DNA of 64,000 bases from Deltaproteobacteria bacterium (GTDB lineage: Bacteria > Desulfobacterota > Desulfomonilia > UBA1062), in NCBI GenBank assembly GCA_017992605.1, contig JAGOOG010000001.1, positions 236,496 through 300,495 of the forward strand. Direction: 5' to 3'. The notes under the pieces are model-generated. The model saw only the letters and a program-made list of their open reading frames with translations. It ran no database searches and was not told the origin of the DNA. Every line of letters starts with the position of its first letter. Positions within the stretch are counted from its first letter, which is position 1. A program made the position numbers and the translations under genes. Positions 49,162-58,029 of this stretch are shown here, one piece after another.

Positions 49162-51007
49162 ACGCCTCCTCAAAGAAGGGCATTGTGACCTCATAAGCGC
49201 CGCTTGTGAGGTTCGCCTTCACGGGCAGGCCCGATTTCTCGAAGACCTTGAGCATCGACTTGTTGGATGCCAGGACGTCTGCCACGAATCCCTGCAGGCC
49301 CCTTTTCTTGGCAATCCTGGTGAGCATTTCCAGCATGTATGAGGCTATGCCGATGCCCTGATAGTCCTCGTCCACGACAAACGCCACGTCACCGTAGGGA
49401 CGCGTCCTGTCCTTGACGAACCGGGCCTCGGCAACGATGTGTTCGCTGTCCGGCGGACCCACGAGAGCCACGATGGAGCAGATACGGTTGCAGTCGACAT
49501 TGACGTATTGCTGCATCTTGGCATGCGGCATGGTCTTGATGGGACTGAAGTAGCGATAATACACGGAACGGTCGGAGAACCGGTAGAAGAGACGCCTCAT
49601 TTCCTCTTCGTCCGATGGTTTGATATGGCGGAACCTCACCTCGACGTTGCCCTTGAATCTCTTCCGTGCCGAGATGTCGGCAGGGAGCAGGAAGGTACAC
49701 TGCGTCATGTATATCTGGTCCTGGTAGAGAATATTGTGCCTCTTGGCATCCTCCACCAGGGGTATCCGGTCTTCGGGGTGGGCGATGTCTATGAGGGCCT
49801 GGGCCCGCTCGCGCACGGTGCGGCCCTTGAGGTTGGCCACCCCGTATTCGGTGACCACCATGTCCACCGATTCCCTCAATCCGAGGAGATTCGGAAACTC
49901 CTCCACGGACACCAGGATGTTGGGCTGCCCCCTGAGATTCCGGCTCGGCAGGGCGAAAATGGTGCACCCTCCCCGGGACAGTTCCGCCCCGTTGATGAAG
50001 TCCATGGCCTCGCCGGGCGTGGTGGCCACCGCCCCCTTGCCGATGTGCAGGGCGATGCGCCCCGATATGTCGACCTTGCGGGCGGGTATGGTGGCGATGA
50101 ACTTCGGGTTGCGCCCTATCTGGACCGGATTGAAGACCAGGTCAATACCCTGGAACTCCAGCTGGGGATTCTTGTCGAGCCAGGCAAAGAGCTCCCTCGT
50201 GCCGAATGCGTAGGATGCCAGCGACTTGCCCTTGTAGATGCCCTTGTTCCTGTTGGTGACGGCCCCGCTCCGTATGAGATCCATGACGGCATCCGTGAAG
50301 AACGGTGAATGAACGCCGAGGTTGTGCTTCGTGGACAGGTGCCTGCCCAGGGCCTCGTAGATGGGTCCGATGGAAAAGGAGATGCAGCTGCCGTCCTCGA
50401 TGACCGAGGCGATGTTCGATGCCACCTGGTCGAAGATCTCGTCGACGGGCCATCGTTGTAGATAGAGCGGGTCATCCTCGGAGGCGACCAGACAATCAAA
50501 CTCGTCGACATGGAAAAAGGTGTCGCCGTAGGTGTACGGCACCCGGTCGTTGACCTCGCCCACGACGAGCCGGGCCTTGTCCATGACCTGGCGCGCCACG
50601 TCCACGGACACCCCCAGGCTCACGAAACCCGCCTCGTTGGGGGGCGTGACCTGGATGAATGCCGCATCGACGGGGAGCAGGCCCGAATCGATGAGGGAGG
50701 GAATTCTCGTGAACCGGCACGGGATGAGATCGACGAGGCCGCCGGTTATGGCATCGCTCGCCACCCAGCCCGAAAAAAAGGTCTTGAGCCTGAACTTGTG
50801 CGACTGGAGGTCCCTGACGGTGATGAGGTCGCCGAGGCTCACGATCTGGAGCAGCTCCAGGTCCTGCAGGTTCGGCAGATCGGAGGAGAGGAGATGGCGC
50901 ACCAGGGTCCGGGGTTCTGAAGAGCCGGTAGCCAGGAAGATCTTCATGCCCGGCTCGATCTTCTCCAGCACCACGTCGGGGGAGACCAACCGATCGTTCA
51001 ACTCCAT
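49151..51007 (-). CDS. Acetyl-CoA hydrolase/CoA-transferase fused to GNAT acetyltransferase
   Basis: Protein of 618 residues. The first 430 or so form a class I CoA-transferase of the acetyl-CoA hydrolase/4-hydroxybutyrate CoA-transferase type (KIFLATGSSEPRTLVRHLL, VTPPNEAGFVSLGVSVD, VVTEYGVANLKGRTVRERA). The last 160 form a GNAT domain with a sound acetyl-CoA loop YQGIGIASYML. The fusion couples acyl-CoA handling with protein or small-molecule acetylation; target unknown. Start ATG 51007 has GGAGG at a long spacing; ATG 51016 and GTG 51043 are alternatives. It lies downstream of hppA on the same strand, after a strong terminator, and converges on the ABC-F gene. Confidence 0.88.
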
Positions 51008-51059
51008 CGCTTTCATGTCCTCCGTTTCATGCAACGCACCCACTATACTTCAAATGGCG

Positions 51060-51100
51060 AAGATAGAAAAGGCGCCCCATCTCCGAAGAGACGGGGCGCC
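51060..51100 (-). terminator. Intrinsic terminator of hppA
   Basis: Stem GGCGCCCC/GGGGCGCC extended by TCTC/GAGA and closed, on the minus strand, by a C(TTCG)G tetraloop; one internal mismatch. The minus strand continues into TTTTCTATCTT. It lies 25 bases after the hppA stop. Confidence 0.9.
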
Positions 51101-51124
51101 CTGTTCGCTGATGTGAAGTACTGC

Positions 51125-53563
51125 TTACTTCACGCCCGATATCCGCATGCTGTAGAAGGAGCGGTACACAAAGACCAGCGCGATGAGGGTGAACACCACC
51201 GCAAGACCGGTCCTGAGCCCGGTGTTGGTCATGGTCACCGCGATCTCGGTGGCCAGCAGGCCGAACAGGGTGGTGAACTTGATGACCGGGTTCATGGATA
51301 CCGAAGAGGTGTCCTTGAAGGGGTCGCCCACCGTGTCGCCTACAACCGTTGCCTCGTGCAGAGGTGTGTTCTTCTCCTTGAGATCCACCTCGACGATCTT
51401 CTTGGCATTGTCCCAAGCGCCGCCGGCATTGGCCATGAAGATGGCCTGGAACAGCCCGAAAAAGGCGATTGCTACGAGGTAGCCCACGAAGAAGTAAGGG
51501 TTGAAGAAGGCCAGACCCAGTGCCATGAAGAAGATGACGATGAAGATGTTGATCATTCCCTTCTGGGCGTACTGGGTACAGATCTTCACGACTTCTTTCG
51601 AATCCTCAATGGAGGCGGAGGCCTTGTCGAGGTTGATGTTCTCCTTGATGTACACAACGGCCTTGTAGGAACCGGCCACGACTGCCTGAATGGAGGCGCC
51701 GGTGAACCAGTAGATCACGCAACCGCCCATAAGCAGGCCGATGACTATGGTGGGCTGCACCAGGCTCAGGCTGGCGATCACATTGCCGAAGAGGCGTTCC
51801 AGCAGGATGATGATACCGAACACCATGGTGGTGGCGCCCACGACCGCCGTACCGATGAGCACGGGCTTGGCCGTTGCCTTGAAGGTGTTGCCTGCACCGT
51901 CGCAGGACTCGAGGTAGTGCTTGGAATGCTCGAAGTCGGGCTTGAAACCGAATTCCTTCTGAATCTCCTCGCTGACGTTCGGGACGGATTCGATCATGGA
52001 GAGCTCGTAGATTGACTGGGCATTATCTGATACCGGGCCGAAACTGTCCACTGCGATGGTCACCGGGCCCATGCCCAGGAAGCCGAATGCCACCAGGCCG
52101 AAGGCAAATACCGGCGCTGCAAACAGGAACTCGGGCGGCATGATGTTGAGGATGGACGCGTTCTTGGAGACCAGGTAGGCGATGAGCATGAGGAACAGGA
52201 TGACGAGCCCTTCCCAGAAAGCGGAAAAGTTTCCTGCAACCAGGCCGGCCAGGATGTTCAGCGAGGGTCCGCCTTCTCTCGACGAGTTCACGACCTCTTC
52301 GCAGTGCCGGCTCTTGGTGCTGGTGAACACCTTGGTAAACTCAGGGATCAATGCGCCGGCTATGGTACCGCAGCTGATGATCACGGACAGTGCCCACCAC
52401 AGGTCACCGTAGAGGACCGGGTCAAGGTCGGACAGGAGCACGTAGCTGGCGAGGAAGGTGACCGCAATGGAGATCGCAGAGGTAATCCATACCAGGTTGG
52501 TAAGGGGATGTTCGAAATCGAATTCTTTCTTACCGCTGAACAGGGCGTTGCTGAGGCCGACATTGAAGAAGTAGGACACCAGCGAGGTCAGGATCATGAG
52601 GATACGCATTGCAAAGATCCAGACGATGAGCTTGCCGCCCATGAAGGGGTTGTCGGCAAGTGCCAGAGCCAGGAAGGCGATGAGGGCCACGCCGGTCACG
52701 CCGTAGGTCTCGAAACCGTCGGCCGTGGGGCCCACGCTGTCGCCGGCATTGTCACCCGTGCAGTCGGCGATGACGCCGGGGTTCTTGGGATCGTCCTCGG
52801 GGAGGTGGAACACGATCTTCATGAGGTCGGAGCCGATGTCTGCGATCTTGGTGAAGATACCGCCACAGATACGAAGGGCGCTGGCGCCGAGAGACTCGCC
52901 AATGGCAAAGCCGATGAAGCAGGCACCTGCGAGCTCCTTGGGGATGTATGCAAGGATGAGGATCATGAAGAACAGCTCGACGCTCACCAGGAGCAGGCCG
53001 ACGCTCATGCCGGAGCGCAGGCAGATGTTCACGATGTTCAGGGGGTTGCCCTGCAGCGATGCGAATGCGGCCCTGGAGTTGGCCACCGTGTTGATCCTGA
53101 TGCCGAACCAGGCCACGCCGTAGGAACCGAGGATGCCCAGGATGGAAGCCAGGAGGATCACGATGACGCTGCCCACGGGCATGCCGCCGAGGCCCTTGAA
53201 GTAGTAGATTATACACAGGGCGATGAGGATCCACAGCGCGACGAGGAATTTACCCTGCTGGGCCAGATATGTCTTACAGGTTTCCCAGATGGTGTTGGAC
53301 ACTGAGAGCATCTGCTGAGGCGCCGGAAGGTCCTTGGTCTGCTTGTACTGCAAGATACCGAAGGCCAGTCCGATAAGACAGATGATCAGACCGAAATTGA
53401 GGATCGTCAATCCGCCCACGGGAGCGCCCATGATGTTGAACGCCACGGTGGACAGGTCAGGAAGCTGGATGTCCGCTTCCCCTGCAAGTGCCATCGACGC
53501 CGAGAACAGTACGGCGACGAGGGCGAAAAAGATAGACCAGAAACTCCGTTTTGCTTTGCCCAT
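51125..53563 (-). CDS. hppA: Membrane-bound proton-translocating pyrophosphatase, divergent type
   Basis: Polytopic protein of 812 residues coupling PPi hydrolysis to ion pumping. The PPi-binding loop reads KIADIGSDLMK followed by PEDDPKNPGVIADCTGDNAGD, clearly related to the canonical GADLVGKVE and NPAVIADNVGDNVGD but diverged. Lys562 in GNTFKATAKP sits where K+-independent enzymes carry Lys instead of Ala. This combination matches the divergent, K+-independent H+-PPase group known from Chlorobium limicola and Cellulomonas fimi, which is Na+-regulated (from memory). Start ATG 53563 has AAGGAG eight bases upstream. It would recover energy from PPi made by the several AMP-forming CoA ligases encoded nearby. 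Confidence 0.9.
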   Translation of the reverse strand: MGKAKRSFWSIFFALVAVLFSASMALAGEADIQLPDLSTVAFNIMGAPVGGLTILNFGLIICLIGLAFGILQYKQTKDLPAPQQMLSVSNTIWETCKTYLAQQGKFLVALWILIALCIIYYFKGLGGMPVGSVIVILLASILGILGSYGVAWFGIRINTVANSRAAFASLQGNPLNIVNICLRSGMSVGLLLVSVELFFMILILAYIPKELAGACFIGFAIGESLGASALRICGGIFTKIADIGSDLMKIVFHLPEDDPKNPGVIADCTGDNAGDSVGPTADGFETYGVTGVALIAFLALALADNPFMGGKLIVWIFAMRILMILTSLVSYFFNVGLSNALFSGKKEFDFEHPLTNLVWITSAISIAVTFLASYVLLSDLDPVLYGDLWWALSVIISCGTIAGALIPEFTKVFTSTKSRHCEEVVNSSREGGPSLNILAGLVAGNFSAFWEGLVILFLMLIAYLVSKNASILNIMPPEFLFAAPVFAFGLVAFGFLGMGPVTIAVDSFGPVSDNAQSIYELSMIESVPNVSEEIQKEFGFKPDFEHSKHYLESCDGAGNTFKATAKPVLIGTAVVGATTMVFGIIILLERLFGNVIASLSLVQPTIVIGLLMGGCVIYWFTGASIQAVVAGSYKAVVYIKENINLDKASASIEDSKEVVKICTQYAQKGMINIFIVIFFMALGLAFFNPYFFVGYLVAIAFFGLFQAIFMANAGGAWDNAKKIVEVDLKEKNTPLHEATVVGDTVGDPFKDTSSVSMNPVIKFTTLFGLLATEIAVTMTNTGLRTGLAVVFTLIALVFVYRSFYSMRISGVK

Positions 53564-54024
53564 AATCTCATCTCCTTGTCTAGTGGTCACTGCATGGGCC
53601 GGCGTGATGTCTGATTCAATCCCTCTTACAAGGACTTCAAGCTGGTACTGTATTCTGTAAGATCACGGTAAGATGAGATATTCGAATCATTCGCCCCGCC
53701 AAGCATGAGTGAATCATCATTCAGCCCACGAAAAACTACAATAGGTATTGGGAACTGTCAAGGTTTTTTTTCTCTAGGAGTGTCTGTCGTTTCATATATT
53801 TAATCATGTGTTCGCAGAACGGTTTGCAAAAGTTTGACGTTCCTGCCGGGCGATGAAATTCATGCCGAACGACACCATGGACCGATGCGTCGAAATGCCT
53901 GCCCGAAAGCTCCGACATGATCTGCCTGATAATATCACTGACTGTTTCCAATTGAAAGGCGTAGGCCTGCCCTGATATACAGAACATATGAATTCGTACT
54001 CCATGTCACCGCAAAGGAGCTTCC
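53564..54024. other. Intergenic region between hppA and the dehydratase-like operon
   Basis: A 461-base divergent gap, markedly more AT-rich than the genes. It holds the hppA ribosome site (AAGGAG), the AAAGGAG site before 54025, a short imperfect inverted repeat TGAATCATCATTCA (about 53711-53724) and a run of eight T near 53763. A minus-strand frame at 53736-53987 is not convincing as a gene. No clean promoter pair was identified. Confidence 0.4.
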
Positions 54025-55137
54025 ATGGAACCGATTGAGGCCTTCAGGAACGCCGCCGGGAACCCTCACGAATATGGCAGAAGACTGAAAAACCAGGGAG
54101 CGAATGTCCTTGGATACTTCTGTTCCTATACCCCGGAGGAGATCATTCATGCCGCCGGGGTTCACCCCATGAGGCTCTTCGGTGCTCAGGGGGATACAGG
54201 CATCGCCGATGCCCATCTCCAGGCATACTGCTGTTCGCTGGTACGGGGAGCCCTCTCGGATGTCCTCTCCGGCACCCTGGACTACCTCGACGGCGCGGTC
54301 TTTCCCCACACGTGCGATTCCATTCAGAGGCTTTCCGACATCTGGCGCCTGAACACCGGGTTCCGCTTCTTTGCCGATGTCGTCCTGCCGGTCAAGCTCA
54401 CCACCGAGAGCTCGCGTACGTATCTCGAGGATGTGCTGAGAAAATTCAGGCATGAACTCGAAAAAGGTTTCGGCATCACCATCTCCGACGACGATCTGAG
54501 GGCGTCCTTGAGGAGATACAACAGGATCAGGGCGACCCTGAAAGGACTCTTCGAGCAGTACGCACGAAATGCGTCGCCATTGTCCGCGAGCGATCTCAAC
54601 ACCATTGTCAGGGGGTCCATGGTCCTCGATCGCCAGGAGACCGAGGAGAATCTCTCGATACTTTCAGCACAGTGCAGGGGTTCGGCTCCATCGAGGGGGT
54701 CGGGCAAGAGGGTCATGCTGGTCGGCAGCGTCTGCGAGCACCCCGACATCTATGAGCTCATCGAGCGCGCCGGGGGCCATGTGGTGTGGGATGACCTCTG
54801 CACAGGGTCCAGGTATTTCGAGGGCACATGCAGCGAGGATGGAGATCCGATCGCGGCCATCGCCGAAAGGTATTTCGAGCGGGTCATCTGCCCCGCCAAG
54901 CACTCTTCAGTGACCGCCCGGGGGGAGAACCTGGTCCGCCTTTCAGGGCAGTACCAGGTCCAGGGCGTCATCTTCCTGCAGCTCAAATTCTGCGATCCCC
55001 ACAGCTTCGACTATCCCTACCTGAAGGAAACCCTTGACAGGGCGGGTTTCCCGAACATGATCCTGGAGATCGAGGCCCAGCTCCCACCCGAGGGGCAGCT
55101 CCTGACCCGGTTCGAGACGTTCATCCACATGCTGTGA
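54025..55137 (+). CDS. 2-hydroxyacyl-CoA dehydratase/BcrC-type subunit
   Basis: Protein of 370 residues of the 2-hydroxyglutaryl-CoA dehydratase D-component family, whose members bind a [4Fe-4S] cluster and use single-electron chemistry to dehydrate 2-hydroxyacyl-CoA or reduce aromatic acyl-CoA. Family patterns are clear: LGYFCSYTPEEIIHAAGVHPMRLFGA-type start (YFCSYTPEEIIHAAGVHP), HTCDSIQRLSDIW with a ligand cysteine, then GSVCEHPDIYELIE and LQLKFCDPHSFDYPYLKE. AAGGAG sits seven bases before the ATG. First gene of a four-gene operon with gaps of 8-15 bases. The actual substrate cannot be read from sequence. Confidence 0.85.
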   Translation: MEPIEAFRNAAGNPHEYGRRLKNQGANVLGYFCSYTPEEIIHAAGVHPMRLFGAQGDTGIADAHLQAYCCSLVRGALSDVLSGTLDYLDGAVFPHTCDSIQRLSDIWRLNTGFRFFADVVLPVKLTTESSRTYLEDVLRKFRHELEKGFGITISDDDLRASLRRYNRIRATLKGLFEQYARNASPLSASDLNTIVRGSMVLDRQETEENLSILSAQCRGSAPSRGSGKRVMLVGSVCEHPDIYELIERAGGHVVWDDLCTGSRYFEGTCSEDGDPIAAIAERYFERVICPAKHSSVTARGENLVRLSGQYQVQGVIFLQLKFCDPHSFDYPYLKETLDRAGFPNMILEIEAQLPPEGQLLTRFETFIHML

Positions 55138-55152
55138 GCAAAGGAGGCTTTC

Positions 55153-56385
55153 GTGAGCACCCCCGAGAAGGAAAAAAACAGGAAATTCCGCTCAGCCAAG
55201 CGCATGCGTGAAATCATGACCGAGTACTACATCGATGCCAAGTCCGCCTCGCAGACCGGAAAGAAGGTCGCATGGATAACGAGCGGGGGCCCGGTGGAAC
55301 CGCTCATCGTCATGGACGTGATACCGGTCTACCCCGAGAACTACGGCGCCATGATCGGGGCGTCGCACATGGGGGGCGACCTCTGCTCCAAGGCCGAGGC
55401 CCTGGGGTACAGCAGTGACCTGTGCTCCTACGCCAGGGCCGACATCGCGTGCTCACTCGAGAACGGGGGCCCCATCGGGGGCCTGCCGAGGCCGGACATG
55501 CTCATCTGCTGCAACAACATCTGCGGCACCGTGCTCAAGTGGTACGAGGTTCACGCCCGTTATTTCGGCGTCCCGCTGTTCATTTTCGACACGCCGTTCT
55601 GCCACACCGAGTTCCCTGACATCGCCAGGCGGTATGTGCGGAGACAGCTCGACGAGTATGTGGTATTCCTCGAGAACGTCTGCGGCAAACCCTTCGACCT
55701 GCACAAGGCCGATGAGGTCGGCAGGCTCTCCGTGGAAGGCCAGCGGCTCTGGCAGGCGGTGCTCGATACGGCAGCGCACAAGCCGGCGCCCATGACCGCC
55801 TTCGACGCCTTCTTCTTCCTCGCCCTTATCGTTACGCTGCGGGGCACGAAGACCGTCGTCGACTTCTACAAGGAGCTCCTTGCCGAGATGGCCGAGCGCA
55901 TAGAGAAGGGCATCTGGGCGATCCCGAACGAGCGCTACCGCCTCCTGTGGGACAATCTCCCCGTGTGGTACCGGCTGAAGTGGCTCTCGGACACCTTCGC
56001 CTCCCACGATGCGTGCCTGGTGGCAGACACGTACACCACCGCATGGTGTGGAAGCATGAAATACATCGACGAAAACAATTTCATCGACTCCATGGCCGAG
56101 GCCTACACGAGGATCTACCTGAACATCGGCATCGACGAGATGGTCAAGACCATATTCACCATGATAGACAAGTACGAGGTGGACGGCATGGTCATGCACT
56201 CCAACAGGAGCTGCAAGCCGTACTCCTTCGGGCAGTACGATATCCAGAGGATGGTCCAGGAAGTCAAGGGCATCCCGTGCATGGTCATCGAGTCGCACAT
56301 GACCGACGAGCGGAGCTTCTCCGAGAGCCAGACCGCCACGCGGATAGATGCCTTCATGGAGATGATACGGCACAAGAAGGGATAG
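55153..56385 (+). CDS. 2-hydroxyacyl-CoA dehydratase/BcrB-type subunit
   Basis: Second dehydratase-family subunit, 410 residues. It carries KKVAWITSGGPVEPLIVMDVIPVYPENYGAM-type opening (WITSGGPVEPLIVMDVIPVY), the cysteine-bearing segments DLCSKAEALGYSSDLCSYAR and CCNNICGTVLKWYE, and near the end DGMVMHSNRSCKPYSFGQ. These are typical of BcrB/HgdA-like partners that hold a second Fe-S cluster. Probably a heterodimer with the product of the preceding gene. AAAGGAGG precedes the start; the initiation codon at 55153 is GTG. Confidence 0.85.
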   Translation: MSTPEKEKNRKFRSAKRMREIMTEYYIDAKSASQTGKKVAWITSGGPVEPLIVMDVIPVYPENYGAMIGASHMGGDLCSKAEALGYSSDLCSYARADIACSLENGGPIGGLPRPDMLICCNNICGTVLKWYEVHARYFGVPLFIFDTPFCHTEFPDIARRYVRRQLDEYVVFLENVCGKPFDLHKADEVGRLSVEGQRLWQAVLDTAAHKPAPMTAFDAFFFLALIVTLRGTKTVVDFYKELLAEMAERIEKGIWAIPNERYRLLWDNLPVWYRLKWLSDTFASHDACLVADTYTTAWCGSMKYIDENNFIDSMAEAYTRIYLNIGIDEMVKTIFTMIDKYEVDGMVMHSNRSCKPYSFGQYDIQRMVQEVKGIPCMVIESHMTDERSFSESQTATRIDAFMEMIRHKKG

Positions 56386-56393
56386 GGGGCGTC

Positions 56394-57155
56394 ATGGGTG
56401 CGATCAGATACGGACTGGAAGGCCGGGTGTTCGTCGTGACCGGGGGAAGCAGGGGGATCGGGCTCGCCATCGCGTCCGAGCTTGTCGTTCAGGGCGCCCG
56501 TGTGGTCATATGCGGCAGGAAGCGGGACTCCCTCGATGCGGCCGTCGCCGCCATCGGCGGTGAGGGCGTTACGGCAGTTCCCGCCCACATAGCACGGGAA
56601 GAGGACGTGGAAAGACTGTTCGACACGGTCATGCAGAAGCATGGCAGGCTGGACGCCCTCGTCAACAACGTGGGCATGAACCTCCTCACTCCTTCCATCG
56701 CCGACACGGAGACCTCCCTCTGGCAGAAGATCATGGACACCAACCTGAACGGGACCTTCCTCTGTGCAAGAAGGGCCGCGAGAATCATGCGGCCCCAGAA
56801 GGGGGGCAAGATCGTCACCGTCTCGTCCATCGCCGGACGCAAGGCATCGCCGGGCATGGGCGTCTACGGCATCGCCAAGGCGGGGGTGGAGATGCTCACC
56901 AGGGTCCTTGCATCGGAGCTCGCATCCAGCAATATCCAGGTCAACGCCGTGGCCCCGTCCATGGTGAGGACCGAGTTCAGCAAACCGTTCTGGTCCAACG
57001 ACATCATCTACGAGCAGGTCGTCAAGGGCATACCGCTGGGCCGCATTGCGGAGCCCATGGACGTGGTGCATCCCGTGCTCTTCCTGGCCTCCGACGCCGC
57101 TGACTTCATAACCGGGCAGACGCTCCTCGTCGACGGCGGCGCCACGGCCATCTGA
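56394..57155 (+). CDS. Short-chain dehydrogenase/reductase
   Basis: NAD(P)-dependent SDR of 253 residues: cofactor motif TGGSRGIG, NNVG in place of the usual NNAG, catalytic Ser in VSSIAGRKASPG, Tyr/Lys in YGIAKAG, and C-terminal DAADFITGQTLLVDGG. It closely resembles 3-oxoacyl reductases and 2- or 3-hydroxyacyl-CoA dehydrogenases. Placed between the two dehydratase-type subunits and their activator, it probably forms or removes the hydroxyacyl-CoA substrate. Start 56394 follows GGGGGC eight bases after the previous stop; a long open frame upstream is overlap with the preceding gene. Confidence 0.9.
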   Translation: MGAIRYGLEGRVFVVTGGSRGIGLAIASELVVQGARVVICGRKRDSLDAAVAAIGGEGVTAVPAHIAREEDVERLFDTVMQKHGRLDALVNNVGMNLLTPSIADTETSLWQKIMDTNLNGTFLCARRAARIMRPQKGGKIVTVSSIAGRKASPGMGVYGIAKAGVEMLTRVLASELASSNIQVNAVAPSMVRTEFSKPFWSNDIIYEQVVKGIPLGRIAEPMDVVHPVLFLASDAADFITGQTLLVDGGATAI

Positions 57156-57169
57156 GGGACAAAGCCTCC

Positions 57170-57937
57170 ATGAAGACAGCAGGAATCGACATCGGGTCCA
57201 TCACGGCCAAGGCGGCCATCGTGGAGGACGGGGAGATCCTGGGGTCCAGGGTCATCTTCACGGGCTACAACGTGGAACTGGCGGCCCGGAAGGTCTACGA
57301 GGAACTCCTTGCTGAGCTCGGCATAGCCGGGACTGCGGTAGCCAGGGTCATCGCCACCGGCTACGGGAGGAACGGCGTTCCCTTTGCCCACAAGGCCATG
57401 ACCGAGATCATCTGCCACGGTGCGGGCGCCCACTTTCTCCGGAATGACGTGCGCACCATCATCGATGTGGGAGGCCAGGACAGCAAGGCCATGGTGGTGG
57501 ACGCCTCGGGCATGGTCAAGGATTTCGTGATGAACGACAAGTGCGCGGCAGGCACGGGGCGTTTCCTGGAGGTCATGGCCAGGGCCCTGGAGGTGAACCT
57601 GGACGACTTCGGCGCCCAGTCCCTCATGGCAGAGGACCCTTCCCGGATCAGCAGCATCTGCACGGTCTTTGCCGAGTCCGAGGTCATCTCCCTCATCTCC
57701 AAGGGCGAGACAAGGGAGAACATCATCGCAGGGATCCACGACTCCGTGGCATCCCGGGTCTATGCCATGGCCCAGCGCATCAAGGCCGAGCCGCCCATCA
57801 TGATGACCGGGGGGGTCGCCAAGAACATCGGCGTGGTCAGGGCCCTCGAGAAGAAGTTCGGCGCTGCCATCGAGGTCAACGGGTACGCCCAGGTCAACGG
57901 GGCCATCGGGGCCGCGGTCCTGGCTGCAAGGTTATAA
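57170..57937 (+). CDS. ATP-dependent activator of the dehydratase (HgdC/BadF/BcrA family)
   Basis: ASKHA-fold ATPase of 255 residues that transfers an electron, driven by ATP hydrolysis, to the dehydratase-type subunits. It begins AGIDIGSITAKAAIV (phosphate-binding loop). The two cysteines that hold the bridging [4Fe-4S] cluster of the homodimer are near Cys125 in NDKCAAGTGRF and Cys164 in SSICTVFAESE. The end MTGGVAKNIGVV is the adenosine motif. Only one activator is present, as in 2-hydroxyacyl-CoA dehydratases; class I benzoyl-CoA reductase would need two unequal ATPase subunits. Last gene of the operon, followed by a bidirectional terminator. Confidence 0.92.
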   Translation: MKTAGIDIGSITAKAAIVEDGEILGSRVIFTGYNVELAARKVYEELLAELGIAGTAVARVIATGYGRNGVPFAHKAMTEIICHGAGAHFLRNDVRTIIDVGGQDSKAMVVDASGMVKDFVMNDKCAAGTGRFLEVMARALEVNLDDFGAQSLMAEDPSRISSICTVFAESEVISLISKGETRENIIAGIHDSVASRVYAMAQRIKAEPPIMMTGGVAKNIGVVRALEKKFGAAIEVNGYAQVNGAIGAAVLAARL

Positions 57938-57974
57938 CCCCTCGAGATCATTCATCTCGTCTTCCTTCGGATGT

Positions 57975-58010
57975 AAAAAAAGCGACGGGATTGCCTCCCG
58001 TCGCTTTCTA
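57975..58010. terminator. Bidirectional terminator
   Basis: A 10-base-pair perfect stem AGCGACGGGA/TCCCGTCGCT (57981-58005), loop TTGCC, with an A-run before it and TTTCTATT after it, between convergent genes. Confidence 0.88.
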
Positions 58011-58029
58011 TTGGTTCTCGTCTTGCAGC

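Noticed and set aside
53736..53987. Minus-strand frame of 83 codons in the hppA/dehydratase gap
   Set aside because: Third-position base use is unlike neighbouring genes, there is no ribosome site, and no recognisable motif; more likely part of the AT-rich control region.
54025..57937. Class I benzoyl-CoA reductase (BcrABCD)
   Set aside because: That enzyme needs two different ATPase subunits; only one activator gene is present, so an HgdC-type system is more likely.
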